A stretch of 64,000 nucleotides of DNA from Rubricoccus marinus (lineage in GTDB: Bacteria; Bacteroidota; Rhodothermia; Rhodothermales; Rubricoccaceae): positions 3,607,119 through 3,671,118 of the forward strand of contig NZ_MQWB01000001.1 of NCBI RefSeq assembly GCF_002257665.1, read 5' to 3'. This document shows, in pieces, positions 17,328 to 26,226 of this stretch. Position numbers and translations under genes: made by a program. Position 1 is the stretch's first letter. The number at the start of each line of letters is the position of its first letter. The notes under the pieces were generated by a model. It had not been told where the DNA came from and searched no databases. It was given only the letters and a program-made list of their open reading frames with translations.

Positions 17328-17580
17328 ATCCCATCTGGTCCCAACGTCATGTTGACCGTACGCCTCCTCTCTCGCTCCCGTCTCATCACGCCTTTCTCAA
17401 TCGCGGTTCGCCTTTCGGCTATCGCAGCGGCTCTAGGCCTCATGATGGCCTAGGCTCGCACCCCGGCCCGCCCTTCCCTTCTGTTTACAAGGGCCGGATG
17501 TTTCGCTTGATGGAGACCCACCACTCCATCAGCCAATTCGCCCCCGCTTGCGTCCCTCCGGCGCAGGTGGGGGCGTTTTC
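17328..17580 (+). ncRNA. Candidate structured RNA or leader in the ribE-miaB gap
   Basis: The 538-base gap from 17169 to 17706 has no convincing gene. From its middle it carries successive hairpins: CTAGGCC/GGCCTAG at 17433-17453, CCGGCCC/GGGCCGG at about 17463-17497, and TGATGGAG/CTCCATCA at 17508-17531, then a strong terminator. This looks like a small RNA of about 250 nt or a miaB leader. It does not match tmRNA, RNase P, SRP or FMN-riboswitch landmarks that I know. A perfect DnaA-box sequence, TGTGGATAA, lies upstream at 17210-17218. Confidence 0.35.
17539..17580 (+). terminator. Strong hairpin terminator upstream of miaB
   Basis: A 14-bp stem (arms 17539-17552 and 17562-17575, two G-U pairs) with a 9-base loop is followed by TTTTCGTTT. 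It would end any transcript crossing the ribE-miaB gap, or act as an attenuator. An 18-bp motif palindrome follows at 17585. Confidence 0.75.
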
Positions 17581-17706
17581 GTTTCGCCAGAGGCCTCTGG
17601 CGAGCCCCGAACCCCATCAAGAGGGGCGCGCCGTCTCCACCCAAGCCTAGCCCGGTCCCGCAGCCTCCTGCCGTAGCTTCGCCGCCCGCACAGCACACGC
17701 CCGGAG

Positions 17707-19209
17707 ATGCAGATCCTGCCCGACCTCGACATCCTCGCCCCCGTCTCCTCTGCACCCGACGCCAGAGGCATCGACCAGCCGCACACCGTGGCGGCAGCGC
17801 CCGCAGCCTCTGGCGAGAAGCGCGTCCTCATCGAGACGTACGGGTGCCAGATGAACGTGGCGGATTCCGAGCTCGTGGCGTCCATCCTCGGCGCCAGAGG
17901 CTACGGGCTGACCGAGGACGAGGCTGACGCGGACGTTGTCTTGATCAACACGTGCGCCATCCGCGAAAAGGCCGAGGACCGCGTGCGGGGGCGCTTGGCG
18001 CGTTTCCGCGCGCAGAAAAAGGACCGGCTAGCCTCTGGCGAGGGCGATCTCACCATCGGCGTGCTGGGCTGCATGGCGGAGCGGCTCAGGACCAAGCTGC
18101 TCGATCAGGAAAAGCTGGTGGACCTGGTCGTGGGCCCGGATGCCTACCGCGATCTGCCGCGGCTCTTGGAGGAAACCGGCGAGACCGGGCAGGCCGCCGT
18201 CAACGTGCAGCTCTCGCGCGAGGAGACCTACGCCGACCTCACGCCGGTCCGCTACGACACGAATGGCGTGAGCGCATTTGTGAGCATCATGCGCGGCTGC
18301 GACAACATGTGCGCCTTCTGCGTGGTGCCGTTTACACGCGGACGCGAGCGGAGCCGCCCGGTCACGAGCATCCTCGCTGAGTGCGCGCAGCTCGTGGACG
18401 CGGGGTACAAGGAGATCACGGTCCTGGGCCAGAACGTCAACTCGTACCACGACGAGGCCTCTGGCGCGAGCGTGTCGTTCGCGGAGTTGCTCTACCGGAT
18501 CTCGCGGCTCTCGCCCGAGTTGCGCGTGCGCTACTCCACGAGCCACCCCAAGGACTGCTCGGACGAGTTGCTACACGTCCACCGCGAAGTCGCCAACGTC
18601 TGCGACTTTATCCACCTCCCGGTCCAGCACGGCAACACCGACGTACTGCGGCGGATGCGCCGGACGTACACGCGCGAGCACTACCTCGACCTCATCGACC
18701 GCGCCCGCGCCATCGTGCCCGGCGTCACGTTCTCGACCGACATCATCGCGGGCTTCTGCGGCGAGACGCCAGAGGAGCACGCCGACACGCTCAGCCTTAT
18801 GGAGCGCGTGCAGTACGACCACGCGTTCATGTTTTTCTACTCCGAGCGGCCCGACACCTTCGCGGCGCGGAAGTACGAGGACGACGTGCCGGAGGAGGTT
18901 AAAAAGGCCCGCCTGAGCCAGATCATCGCGCTGCAGAACAGCATCTCGGCGGTCAAGAACGACGCGATGATCGGCCGCCGCGAGGTGGTCCTCGTGGAGG
19001 GCACGAGCAAGCGCAGCGACGACCAACTCAAGGGACGCACGGACGGCAACCACATGGTCGTCTTCGACCGCGCCAGAGGCTTGCAGAAGGGCGACTACGC
19101 CGAGGTCCTCATCACCGGCTCCACGAGCGCGACGCTCTTCGGTGACGTGACGCGCGCGACAACGCTGGAAGCTGCGAACGCGGCCTCTGGCGAGGTTGTC
19201 GCCATCTAA
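17707..19209 (+). CDS. miaB: tRNA-2-methylthio-N6-dimethylallyladenosine synthase MiaB
   Basis: Radical-SAM methylthiotransferase modifying A37 of tRNAs that read UNN codons. The UPF0004 domain supplies three cluster cysteines (YGCQMN, NTCAIR, LGCMAE). The radical-SAM domain has [20 protein letters not shown] (CxxxCxxC). A C-terminal TRAM-like domain covers about residues 415-480 ([20 protein letters not shown] onward). The roughly 500-residue length is usual, apart from a Pro/Ala-rich N-terminal extension of about 35 residues containing ARG and ASG motif peptides. Preceded by the hairpin-rich gap. Confidence 0.95.
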   Translation: MQILPDLDILAPVSSAPDARGIDQPHTVAAAPAASGEKRVLIETYGCQMNVADSELVASILGARGYGLTEDEADADVVLINTCAIREKAEDRVRGRLARFRAQKKDRLASGEGDLTIGVLGCMAERLRTKLLDQEKLVDLVVGPDAYRDLPRLLEETGETGQAAVNVQLSREETYADLTPVRYDTNGVSAFVSIMRGCDNMCAFCVVPFTRGRERSRPVTSILAECAQLVDAGYKEITVLGQNVNSYHDEASGASVSFAELLYRISRLSPELRVRYSTSHPKDCSDELLHVHREVANVCDFIHLPVQHGNTDVLRRMRRTYTREHYLDLIDRARAIVPGVTFSTDIIAGFCGETPEEHADTLSLMERVQYDHAFMFFYSERPDTFAARKYEDDVPEEVKKARLSQIIALQNSISAVKNDAMIGRREVVLVEGTSKRSDDQLKGRTDGNHMVVFDRARGLQKGDYAEVLITGSTSATLFGDVTRATTLEAANAASGEVVAI

Positions 19210-19221
19210 TCATTTCCTCTG

Positions 19222-20028
19222 ATGCGCCTCTATCTCATCCTCGCGTTGGCGAGCCTCTGGGCGGCCGCGCCCGCCCTCGCGCAAGAGTCCGCCATATTAG
19301 GTGGGTGGACCCTACCCGAGGGCGCAGCGGTGATCACGACGTCACGAACGCAGTCCAGTGGCATCGCGAAAAGCGCGACGGGGCAAGCCAAGTTTGTGTC
19401 CCAGACCTACGACTCCACGCTCACGGTCATGGCGGAGGTGGAAGGCGGGCAACTGACGCAGGCGCTCCAAACCGAGAAGGCGTCCGAAAGCCGGTTTCTG
19501 GTCAACGGCAGGCCTACCGGCCCTCCGCGTGCTAGCGTGATGCACGGCCTCCCCGTCGCTATCGCGCGAGACGACAGAGGGTGGCAGAAAGTGCCCGTTG
19601 GCTGGCAGCCCGACGCGAAGCAACAAGCGGCGCTGGACGACAAAATCTCGCTAGACGACGCGGATTACCCGGCGACGCCAATGGCGGTCGGCCAGACCTA
19701 CGTGGTCCCCGATTCGCTCTTGAGACAGGTGTACGTCTCCGCAACGGACAGGCCGCACCGGCTAACGGTCCGCCTAGACAGCCTGGGTACGTACGGCGGA
19801 GCGCCCGCCGCCTTCATCACGCAAGAGGTGCAGGTCGAGGTTGGGGAGCCGGACGCTCTCATGACGATGGACATGACCGCTCGCATTGTGCGCCGGCTGG
19901 ACTGGATGCTGGACGTGCGCACAGAATGGTCAGGCGAGACGACGGGCACGTACCCGGGCTACACGACCTCTGGCGGAATGCGCTACACGTCCGAGCAGAA
20001 GGTCCTGATGCCACCGGACGCTCCGTAG
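19222..20028 (+). CDS. Secreted hypothetical protein
   Basis: The 268-residue product has a signal peptide (MRLYLILALASLWAAAPALAQ). The remainder is rich in beta-type stretches such as YDSTLTVMAEVEGGQ and HRLTVRLDSLGTYGGAPAAF, ending in DMTARIVRRLDWMLDVRTE. No cysteines or catalytic pattern stand out and I do not recognise the family; a periplasmic or surface beta-sheet protein is likely. Located 12 bases after miaB, possibly cotranscribed. The iterated 10-mer is nearly absent here, unlike in its neighbours. Confidence 0.72.
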   Translation: MRLYLILALASLWAAAPALAQESAILGGWTLPEGAAVITTSRTQSSGIAKSATGQAKFVSQTYDSTLTVMAEVEGGQLTQALQTEKASESRFLVNGRPTGPPRASVMHGLPVAIARDDRGWQKVPVGWQPDAKQQAALDDKISLDDADYPATPMAVGQTYVVPDSLLRQVYVSATDRPHRLTVRLDSLGTYGGAPAAFITQEVQVEVGEPDALMTMDMTARIVRRLDWMLDVRTEWSGETTGTYPGYTTSGGMRYTSEQKVLMPPDAP

Positions 20029-20103
20029 GCGACGCCGCGCATCTACCAGGGGGAACCTCTGGCGCCAGAGGCCGCCGCCCTCTTTGCTGCCCCCCACAAA
20101 TGG

Positions 20104-20175
20104 GTTATCGCGACGCAGCGATCTGGTACGCTCACGCTCGGCGTCACGAGATCGCCGCTCTTCGCTCGCGATGAC
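20104..20175. repeat. Imperfect inverted repeat resembling a dispersed palindromic element
   Basis: Outer arms GTTATCGCGA and TCGCGATGAC (9 of 10 paired) and inner arms GCAGCGATCT and AGATCGCCGC (one mismatch) enclose a 24-base loop. The wording (GATCTGG...CACGAGATCGCCGC...CGCGATGAC) recalls palindromic repeats scattered between genes in several bacterial phyla. It overlaps the 3' end of the 2Fe-2S gene. Confidence 0.6.
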
Positions 20176-20611
20176 AGCGCTGGGGGAGTCTGTTTGCGAG
20201 AAGGAAGCCTCTGGCGCCAGTGGCTACTCCGCCAGAGGCCGCTCGTGGATCAGCAGGTCGTGCCACGACCTCCCCGCCGATGAGGTGCTCCTGGATGATC
20301 CGCTCCAGAGCCTCTGGCGTGCACGAGTGGTACCACGCGCCCTCCGGATAGACAACCGCGATAGGCCCCTGCAAGCACACGCGCAAGCAGTTCGCCTTTG
20401 TACGGTACACGCCGCCCGCACCGGTCAAGTCGAGTTCGGCCAGGCGCGATTTGAGGAACGCCCACGATTCCAGGCCGAGTTCAGTCGCGCAGCATTTCGG
20501 TTTCGTCGGCTCGGCGCAGAGAAAGATGTGGCGCTGAATCTTGTCGATCCCCAGCGTGGCGACCTGTTTCTGGATGGCCGCGTCGGTGCGGGCCTCTGGC
20601 GTGGTGGGCAT
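20144..20611 (-). CDS. Thioredoxin-like 2Fe-2S ferredoxin
   Basis: Electron-transfer protein of 155 residues. [15 protein letters not shown], then [19 protein letters not shown], give the four-cysteine pattern of thioredoxin-fold 2Fe-2S ferredoxins, and [20 protein letters not shown] matches the conserved C-terminal helix. The natural domain ends near residue 118 (GGEVV). The remaining tail, ending [12 protein letters not shown], is encoded by the inverted repeat at 20104-20175, which also supplies the stop codon, so the C-terminus appears to have been replaced or extended by the repeat. The redox partner is unknown. Confidence 0.82.
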   Translation of the reverse strand: MPTTPEARTDAAIQKQVATLGIDKIQRHIFLCAEPTKPKCCATELGLESWAFLKSRLAELDLTGAGGVYRTKANCLRVCLQGPIAVVYPEGAWYHSCTPEALERIIQEHLIGGEVVARPADPRAASGGVATGARGFLLANRLPQRCHRERRAAIS

Positions 20612-20637
20612 ACGGGGGGAGGCGGCGGCGCCAGAGG

Positions 20638-21714
20638 CTAGCCGAGCAGAGCGGGCGCTTCGATGGTGTAGGTGACGCCGCCCACGACGGGCGTGCGGGC
20701 ACGGATCCCGCCGGCAGGCTCAGGAGCGCCCTCGGGAAGCGTGACGACGTAGACGAAGCCGGGCTGGAGCGCCCAAGCGCCAGAGGCTCCGTCGGGCGTG
20801 AGCGCGAGAAAGCCCGCCTGGATCTCGCGCGTGTCGGATGGCGTGACGCGGGCCAGCCGCTCCACCGCCGACTGGCAGGCGGCCTCTGGCGAGAGCCCGA
20901 AGCGCATGGCCTCCACGACCGAGTGCGCCGCCGCGATGCGGATCATCTCCTCCCCGTGGCCTGTGGCCGTGGCAGCGCCCACGCTGCCGTCCACGTACAG
21001 CCCGGCGCCGATGATGGGCGAGTCGCCCACGCGGCCCGGCAGTTTGTAGCCCCAGCCGCTCGTGGTGCAGGCGCCCGCGAGGCGCGCGCGGCGGTCCAGC
21101 GCTAGGAGTCCGATGGTGTCGTGGTCGTCTGCCGAGACCGGCCGCCGGCGCTCCACGTTGATGGGCGGGCGGACCTGCGCCTCTGGCGTCTCGCGCCACG
21201 CCTCCCACGCCCGTCGCGAGGCGTCAGTGAGCAGATCGGTCGGTTCAAAACCCTGCTGGAGTGCGAACTCGCGGGCGCCGTCACCGACGAGCATGACGTG
21301 CGGCGTCGCCTCCATCACGCGCCGCGCGACCGAAACAGGGTGCAGGATGTCTTGCAGCGCCGCGACGGCACCGCAGCGGTGTTGGTGGTCCATCACGCAC
21401 GCGTCCAGCGTCACCTTGCCGTCGCGGTCCGGCCGTCCGCCCAGGCCGACGCTCGTGTCGCTGGGGTCTGCCTCGGGGATCCAGACGCCTTGCTCAGCGG
21501 CGTCGAGCGCCCCTTCGCCAGCGGTCAGGCGGTTCCAGGCGGCCTCAGCGGCCGCGCGGTTGTCCCACGTGGCGATAACGGCCTGCGCCAGAGGCACGCG
21601 CGGAGCCTCTGGCGGAGCGACGGAACGCGCGAGGGCGCTAGAGGCCGGCAGGGCGGAGAGCGCGCCAACGGCGGCGCTGCGGCGCAGAAACTCGCGGCGG
21701 CTAGACAGAGACAT
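20638..21714 (-). CDS. Glycosylasparaginase (N4-(beta-N-acetylglucosaminyl)-L-asparaginase)
   Basis: Ntn-hydrolase that cleaves the GlcNAc-asparagine bond of N-linked glycopeptides. [19 protein letters not shown] is a twin-arginine-like signal, so export is expected; the ATG at 21714 begins it. The autoprocessing site is [14 protein letters not shown], with the nucleophilic Thr after Asp, followed by [20 protein letters not shown] and [15 protein letters not shown], which line the substrate pocket. The 358 residues match the family. It lies downstream of the GH92 mannosidase on the same strand, and together they could strip and release N-glycans. Confidence 0.92.
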   Translation of the reverse strand: MSLSSRREFLRRSAAVGALSALPASSALARSVAPPEAPRVPLAQAVIATWDNRAAAEAAWNRLTAGEGALDAAEQGVWIPEADPSDTSVGLGGRPDRDGKVTLDACVMDHQHRCGAVAALQDILHPVSVARRVMEATPHVMLVGDGAREFALQQGFEPTDLLTDASRRAWEAWRETPEAQVRPPINVERRRPVSADDHDTIGLLALDRRARLAGACTTSGWGYKLPGRVGDSPIIGAGLYVDGSVGAATATGHGEEMIRIAAAHSVVEAMRFGLSPEAACQSAVERLARVTPSDTREIQAGFLALTPDGASGAWALQPGFVYVVTLPEGAPEPAGGIRARTPVVGGVTYTIEAPALLG

Positions 21715-21814
21715 AGGCGGGGGCGCGGTGGAGCCGCAAGCTATGAGAGAGCGAGGGAGAGACCAGGCCTCTGGCGCCAGAGGCTGCCCTTGGCTCTGCA
21801 CGCTCCCACATCCC

Positions 21815-24751
21815 CTATCCCTCTACGTCCGCCCAGATCTCGTCCGCGAAGATCCACGCCGCGTTGCCCGCGCCGAGGTGCCAGTCGGGCAGGCGCTCGA
21901 CCGGGAGCGCGCGAACGCGGAGGAAACGCGCCGCCTCTGGCGCGGCGAGCGCGCCGCCGAGGCTGGTCGTTTGCGGGGTCTCGTCGCGCGGCGTGACCTC
22001 GGGCGTCACGCGCAGGATCTCGCGGAAGGTGACGCCGTCGCCAGAGGCCTCGAAGATGACCTCGCGAGGGAAGAGGATCCACGGGCGCGAGTCCTGCAGG
22101 AAGCTCGCGTGGACGCCGCGCAACGTGCGCATCGCACCGAAGTCGATGGTGGCGACGAGGTCCTGCTCATAGAACCCCTGCCAGTCGCCTTTGCGCCATT
22201 CCACGTCGCCGCGGATGCCGTCGATGAGCGCGTCCTCGGTTGCGCCGGCGTAGTGCGGCGCAAAGGTGGAACCGAGAGCAAGCGTCCAATCATTGGGCCG
22301 CTCGATAAGCGTGCCTCTGGCGGGAGCGCTGTGGTTGCCGTCGGCGTCCACGGCCCAGGCGGTCACGGTCGCCGTCGTGTCGATCGTAAGAGCCCCCTGA
22401 GAGCGTACCTGCCGCAGGATGGGGCCGTCGTCGACGCGAACGAGCAGATCCGTGGTGGGCCGGGTGCGCGGCGGCGCAGGCCGGCGGTCTGTCGTGTAGA
22501 CACGCATCGTAGCCTCTGGCGCGAGGCTCTGGACCGTGAGCGGCTGCGAACCGCGGAACGAGCGCTTCGCGTGGATGACGGGCGCCGGGACGAAGCCCGC
22601 GTCGTCCACGCGCGTGAGTGGCATGGGCGTGCCCCAGTCGGAGGGCTCGGATCCCAGCGTGAAGGCGAGCGTGCCCCCATCGCGGAGGTCGGCGTGGTCG
22701 ATCGCCAGAGGCTGGTGCTCCATTCCGTGGAGCGCGACGCGCTGCACGTACGGGCCGACCGCGGGGTCGCCGGTGATGGTGAACGTGCCGCCGTCCGGGG
22801 TCTTCAGCTTGACGGTCTCGAAAAGAGGCGTGCCCAGCGCGTAGGTCGTCGTGCCGGGCGTGACGGGATAGAAGCCCATCGCGGAGAAGACGAACCAGGC
22901 GCTCATCTGGCCGCAGTCCTCATTTCCAGGGAGGCCGTCAGGGGCGGGCACGTAGAGGTCGTCCAGGATCTGGCGGACACGGCGCTGGGTCTTCCAGCCC
23001 GAGCCTGTGGCCGCGTAGAGGTACGCGAAGCTGTGGCTGGGCTCGTTGCCGTGCGCGTACTGGCCGATGAGGCCTGTGATGTCGGCTTGGTCGCGCCCGG
23101 TCGTGGACTGTGGCGCAGTGAAGAGCGAATCCAGGTGCGCCTCCACCGCAAGAGGCCCGCCGCGCCAGTCGATCCAGCCCGCGAGGTCGTGCGGGACGAA
23201 GAACGAGTACTGCCAGCTGTTGGCCTCGGTAAAGTGGCTGTTGACCTCGCGTGGCTCGAAGGGCGTGAGCCAGCCGCCGTTCTGGCGCGGCCGGGCAAAA
23301 CCTCTGGCGTCGAGCATGGAGCGGTAGCCGAGGGAGCGTTTGTCGAACTCTCGCGCCAGAGGCGCGTCGCCCTCGCTCTCGGCCATGCGCGCCACGACCC
23401 AGCTGTTGTAGGCGTACTCCAGCGAGCGCGAGACCGACTCGGCCTCATCCTCCACACTGAGGAAGCCTCTGGCGTTGAACTCGTGCAATCCTTCGATGTC
23501 GGTCGTGGCCGTCTCCACCATCGCGCGGAGGGCCTGAGCGGTATCGAAACCGCCGATGCCCTTGACGTGCGCGTCCAGAATGACCGGCACGGCGTGGTAG
23601 CCGATCATCGTGTTGGTTTCGTCGGCGGCCAGTTCCCAGACCGGCAGGCGCCCGCTCTGCTCGTGGTGGAGCAGCATCGTGCGGACGAAATCGCGCGTGC
23701 GGTCCTCGTCGATCAGCGTGAGGAGCGGGTGCAGCGCGCGGAACGTGTCCCAGAGGGAGAACACGGTGTAGACCGTGTGGTCGGCGGTGTGGATATCGCC
23801 GTCCATGCCGCGGTAGCGGCCGTCCACGTCGTTCCACGTGTTGGGCGCGATCATCGTGTGGTAGAGCGCCGTGTAGAAGTTGGTCGTGGCCTCTGGCGTG
23901 CCGCCAGAGGCGTCGATCTTGCCCAACTCGGCGTTCCAGGCAGCATCGGCGGCGGCGCGCGTGGCATCGAAGTCCCAGCCGGGAAGCTCCGCCGCGAGGT
24001 TGCCTCTGGCGCCCACTCTGTCCGTTCCGGCGATGCCAGTTTTGACGAGGATCGCCTCGCCCGCGCGCACGCGGAAGCGGGCGACGGCGGTGCGCTCGCC
24101 CTCTGAACCCTCTCCGACCGTGATGGCCTCTGGCGCGCGTGAGAACTCGGTCGCGAAGAACACGCGCTGGTCCTCCGCCCATCCCTTCGAGAAGCGGTGG
24201 CCGCTGAGCGTTGCGCCAGAGGCCTGGATCTTGCCGCTCGTCAGCTTGTCACGATGCGTGAGGTCCAGCACGACGTTGGCCCAGCCGTCGCGCGGGAACG
24301 TGTAGCGCTGGAGGCCGACGCGGGTCGTGGAGGTCAACTCCACGCGGATGCCGCTGTCCAGCGTGACGGTGTAATAGCCGGGCGAGGCCTCTTCAGTCGA
24401 GTGGTCCAGCGCGGATTTGTACCGTTCGCGGTCGGTCGTCGGCTCGCCCATCGTGGGCATGAACATGATGTCGCCGTAGTCCGAGATGCCGGTCCCCGAC
24501 AGGTGCGTGTGCGAGAAGCCGTAGAGGTGCGGATCGTCGTAGTAGTAGCCCGCGCAGCCCTCCCACGAGTCGTCGATGCGCGTGTCAGGGCTGAGCTGCA
24601 CCATGCCGAATGGTGTCGTCGCGCCCGGAAACGTGTGGCCCGTTCCTCCGGTCCCGATAAACGGGTCCACGTGCTGCGTCCACTGGGCCGCGGGTGCGGG
24701 CGAGACGAGCGCCAGAGGCGCGAGGACGAGGAGGGCGAGAAGCGTGCGCAT
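21815..24751 (-). CDS. GH92 family alpha-mannosidase with extra C-terminal domains
   Basis: Exported glycosidase that removes alpha-linked mannose from N-glycans or mannans. A signal peptide (MRTLLALLVLAPLALVSPAPA) leads into the GH92 opening VDPFIGTGGTGHTFPGATTP. Later come LYGFSHTHLSGTG, LYHTMIAPNTWNDVDGRYRG, VFSLWDTFRALHPLL and PGNEDCGQMSAWFVFSAMGF, all typical of the catalytic (alpha/alpha)6 domain. After about residue 720 a chitobiase-C-like segment and a discoidin-like beta domain (DLVATIDFGAMRTLRGVHA) add likely carbohydrate binding. ATG at 24751; an 18-bp palindrome lies just upstream. Pairs with the downstream glycosylasparaginase. Confidence 0.93.
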   Translation of the reverse strand: MRTLLALLVLAPLALVSPAPAAQWTQHVDPFIGTGGTGHTFPGATTPFGMVQLSPDTRIDDSWEGCAGYYYDDPHLYGFSHTHLSGTGISDYGDIMFMPTMGEPTTDRERYKSALDHSTEEASPGYYTVTLDSGIRVELTSTTRVGLQRYTFPRDGWANVVLDLTHRDKLTSGKIQASGATLSGHRFSKGWAEDQRVFFATEFSRAPEAITVGEGSEGERTAVARFRVRAGEAILVKTGIAGTDRVGARGNLAAELPGWDFDATRAAADAAWNAELGKIDASGGTPEATTNFYTALYHTMIAPNTWNDVDGRYRGMDGDIHTADHTVYTVFSLWDTFRALHPLLTLIDEDRTRDFVRTMLLHHEQSGRLPVWELAADETNTMIGYHAVPVILDAHVKGIGGFDTAQALRAMVETATTDIEGLHEFNARGFLSVEDEAESVSRSLEYAYNSWVVARMAESEGDAPLAREFDKRSLGYRSMLDARGFARPRQNGGWLTPFEPREVNSHFTEANSWQYSFFVPHDLAGWIDWRGGPLAVEAHLDSLFTAPQSTTGRDQADITGLIGQYAHGNEPSHSFAYLYAATGSGWKTQRRVRQILDDLYVPAPDGLPGNEDCGQMSAWFVFSAMGFYPVTPGTTTYALGTPLFETVKLKTPDGGTFTITGDPAVGPYVQRVALHGMEHQPLAIDHADLRDGGTLAFTLGSEPSDWGTPMPLTRVDDAGFVPAPVIHAKRSFRGSQPLTVQSLAPEATMRVYTTDRRPAPPRTRPTTDLLVRVDDGPILRQVRSQGALTIDTTATVTAWAVDADGNHSAPARGTLIERPNDWTLALGSTFAPHYAGATEDALIDGIRGDVEWRKGDWQGFYEQDLVATIDFGAMRTLRGVHASFLQDSRPWILFPREVIFEASGDGVTFREILRVTPEVTPRDETPQTTSLGGALAAPEAARFLRVRALPVERLPDWHLGAGNAAWIFADEIWADVEG

Positions 24752-24930
24752 GGAGAGCAAGGGCCGGCCTCTGGCGCCAGAGGCGAGCACGGCTGTGGAA
24801 GGCAGAACGTAGCCACCGCCCCGGCCGCAGCGCGCCAGAGGCCACGCGCGCGATCCCGGCGGCTCCCTATGCCGGGGGGCGCGGCGCGGCGGTTACCTTT
24901 CGCGACCCTCTCACTCCCCGCTCAACCACG

Positions 24931-26226
24931 ATGGATCGACGCGCGGTCCAGGAACGATTCGGCATCCTCGGCGACAGCCCCGCGCTGCGCGGCGCGCTGG
25001 ACCGCATCCGGCAGGTGGCCCCGGTCGATATCACGGTTCTGCTCGAAGGCGAGAGCGGCGTCGGCAAGGAGGTGTTCGCGACCGCGCTGCACGGCCTCTC
25101 GCAGCGGCGGCACAAGAAGTTTGTCGTCGTCAACTGCGGCGCGATCCCGGAGGGGCTGATCGAGAGCGAGCTGTTCGGGTCCGAGAAAGGGGCGTACACC
25201 GGCAGCGTGGAGCGGCGCATCGGCTTTTTTGAGGAGGCCCACGATGGGACGCTGTTCCTGGACGAGATCGGCGAGATGCCGATCCAGGCCCAAGTCCGTC
25301 TCTTGCGCGTGCTCGAAACCGGCGAGTTCAGCCGCGTGGGCTCCAGCACGGTCCAGAAAACCGACGCGCGCATTGTCGCGGCGACGAACAAAGACCTGGG
25401 CAAGGAGGTCGCCGAAGGGCGCTTCCGCGAGGACCTCTACTACCGCCTGAGCCCGGTCATCATCCAGATCCCGCCGCTGCGCCATAGGCCGTCGGATATT
25501 GGGCCGCTGTTCGAGGCGTTTATGCGCGACATCGCGCGCCGCTACGACGCGCCGGTCCCGCAGATCGACCCGGAGGCACGGCAGCTCCTCTTGCGCTATG
25601 GCTGGCCCGGCAACGTCCGCGAGCTCCGCAACGTCGCCGAGCAGAGCGTGGTCCTGACGCAAGGGCGCGTGCTCACTCCGGACGCCCTCCGCCCCTACCT
25701 CCGTGGCATCTCGGCAGGTGCCGGGACCGTCCCGGTCAAAAGCACCGCGACGCCGCCGCCACGCTCCGAACCCGCCGATACCGGCGAGATCGGCGTTCTG
25801 TACCGGTCGATCCTGGAGATGCGCGCCGAACTGCGCGAGATCCGCGACCTGCTCACCAACGGCGAGCGCGCCTTCGACGGACCGGCCCGGCAGATCGCTC
25901 AGACCTCGGGCATTCCAACCACCTCGCCGTTCGGTGAGGACATGGACGTCGCCTACGATCCTCCAACGCCCGCGATCACCTACGAGGCGTCGGACACCGA
26001 CTTCGAGGTCGAGGACGACTACGGACCCGCGGTGACCCTGCCCGATTCGCTGGACGAGGCGCTCTCGCAGGGCCTTCCCCTTCCGACCATCGAGGAGGCC
26101 GAGATGGCGCTTCTCCGCGAAGCGCTCCGCCGCTACGACGGCAACCGCCGCGAAACCGCCGACGCGCTCGGCATCTCGGAGCGGACGCTCTACCGCAAGG
26201 TCAAGGACCTCGACGGGGATGAGTAG
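24931..26226 (+). CDS. Sigma-54-interacting transcriptional activator (AAA+ plus Fis-type HTH)
   Basis: Bacterial enhancer-binding protein without a receiver domain. The AAA+ module begins near residue 10 with Walker A LLEGESGVGKEVFA, followed by ESELFGSEKGAYTGSVERR (the sigma-54 contact loop, GAYTGS instead of the common GAFTGA), GTLFLDEIGEMP (Walker B) and YGWPGNVRELRN. A poorly conserved acidic linker of about 130 residues leads to a C-terminal Fis-like helix-turn-helix (REALRRYDGNRRETADALGISERTLYRKVK, split in two motifs). It overlaps lptE by 8 bases. No copy of the iterated 10-mer lies in this gene, in contrast to its surroundings. Confidence 0.93.
   Translation: MDRRAVQERFGILGDSPALRGALDRIRQVAPVDITVLLEGESGVGKEVFATALHGLSQRRHKKFVVVNCGAIPEGLIESELFGSEKGAYTGSVERRIGFFEEAHDGTLFLDEIGEMPIQAQVRLLRVLETGEFSRVGSSTVQKTDARIVAATNKDLGKEVAEGRFREDLYYRLSPVIIQIPPLRHRPSDIGPLFEAFMRDIARRYDAPVPQIDPEARQLLLRYGWPGNVRELRNVAEQSVVLTQGRVLTPDALRPYLRGISAGAGTVPVKSTATPPPRSEPADTGEIGVLYRSILEMRAELREIRDLLTNGERAFDGPARQIAQTSGIPTTSPFGEDMDVAYDPPTPAITYEASDTDFEVEDDYGPAVTLPDSLDEALSQGLPLPTIEEAEMALLREALRRYDGNRRETADALGISERTLYRKVKDLDGDE

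Noticed and set aside
17309-17650. 113-codon open frame in the ribE-miaB gap
   Set aside because: It runs straight through four hairpins and a terminator and shows no protein-like pattern, so RNA structure is a better explanation.
17169-17706. tmRNA, RNase P RNA or SRP RNA in the miaB upstream gap
   Set aside because: None of the hallmark sequences (tRNA-like ends, RNase P core, SRP tetraloop) was found on either strand.
21062-24106. 1014-codon open frame on the plus strand
   Set aside because: It is antisense to the glycosylasparaginase and GH92 genes, has no domain or normal composition, and results from high-GC third positions keeping the reverse frame open.
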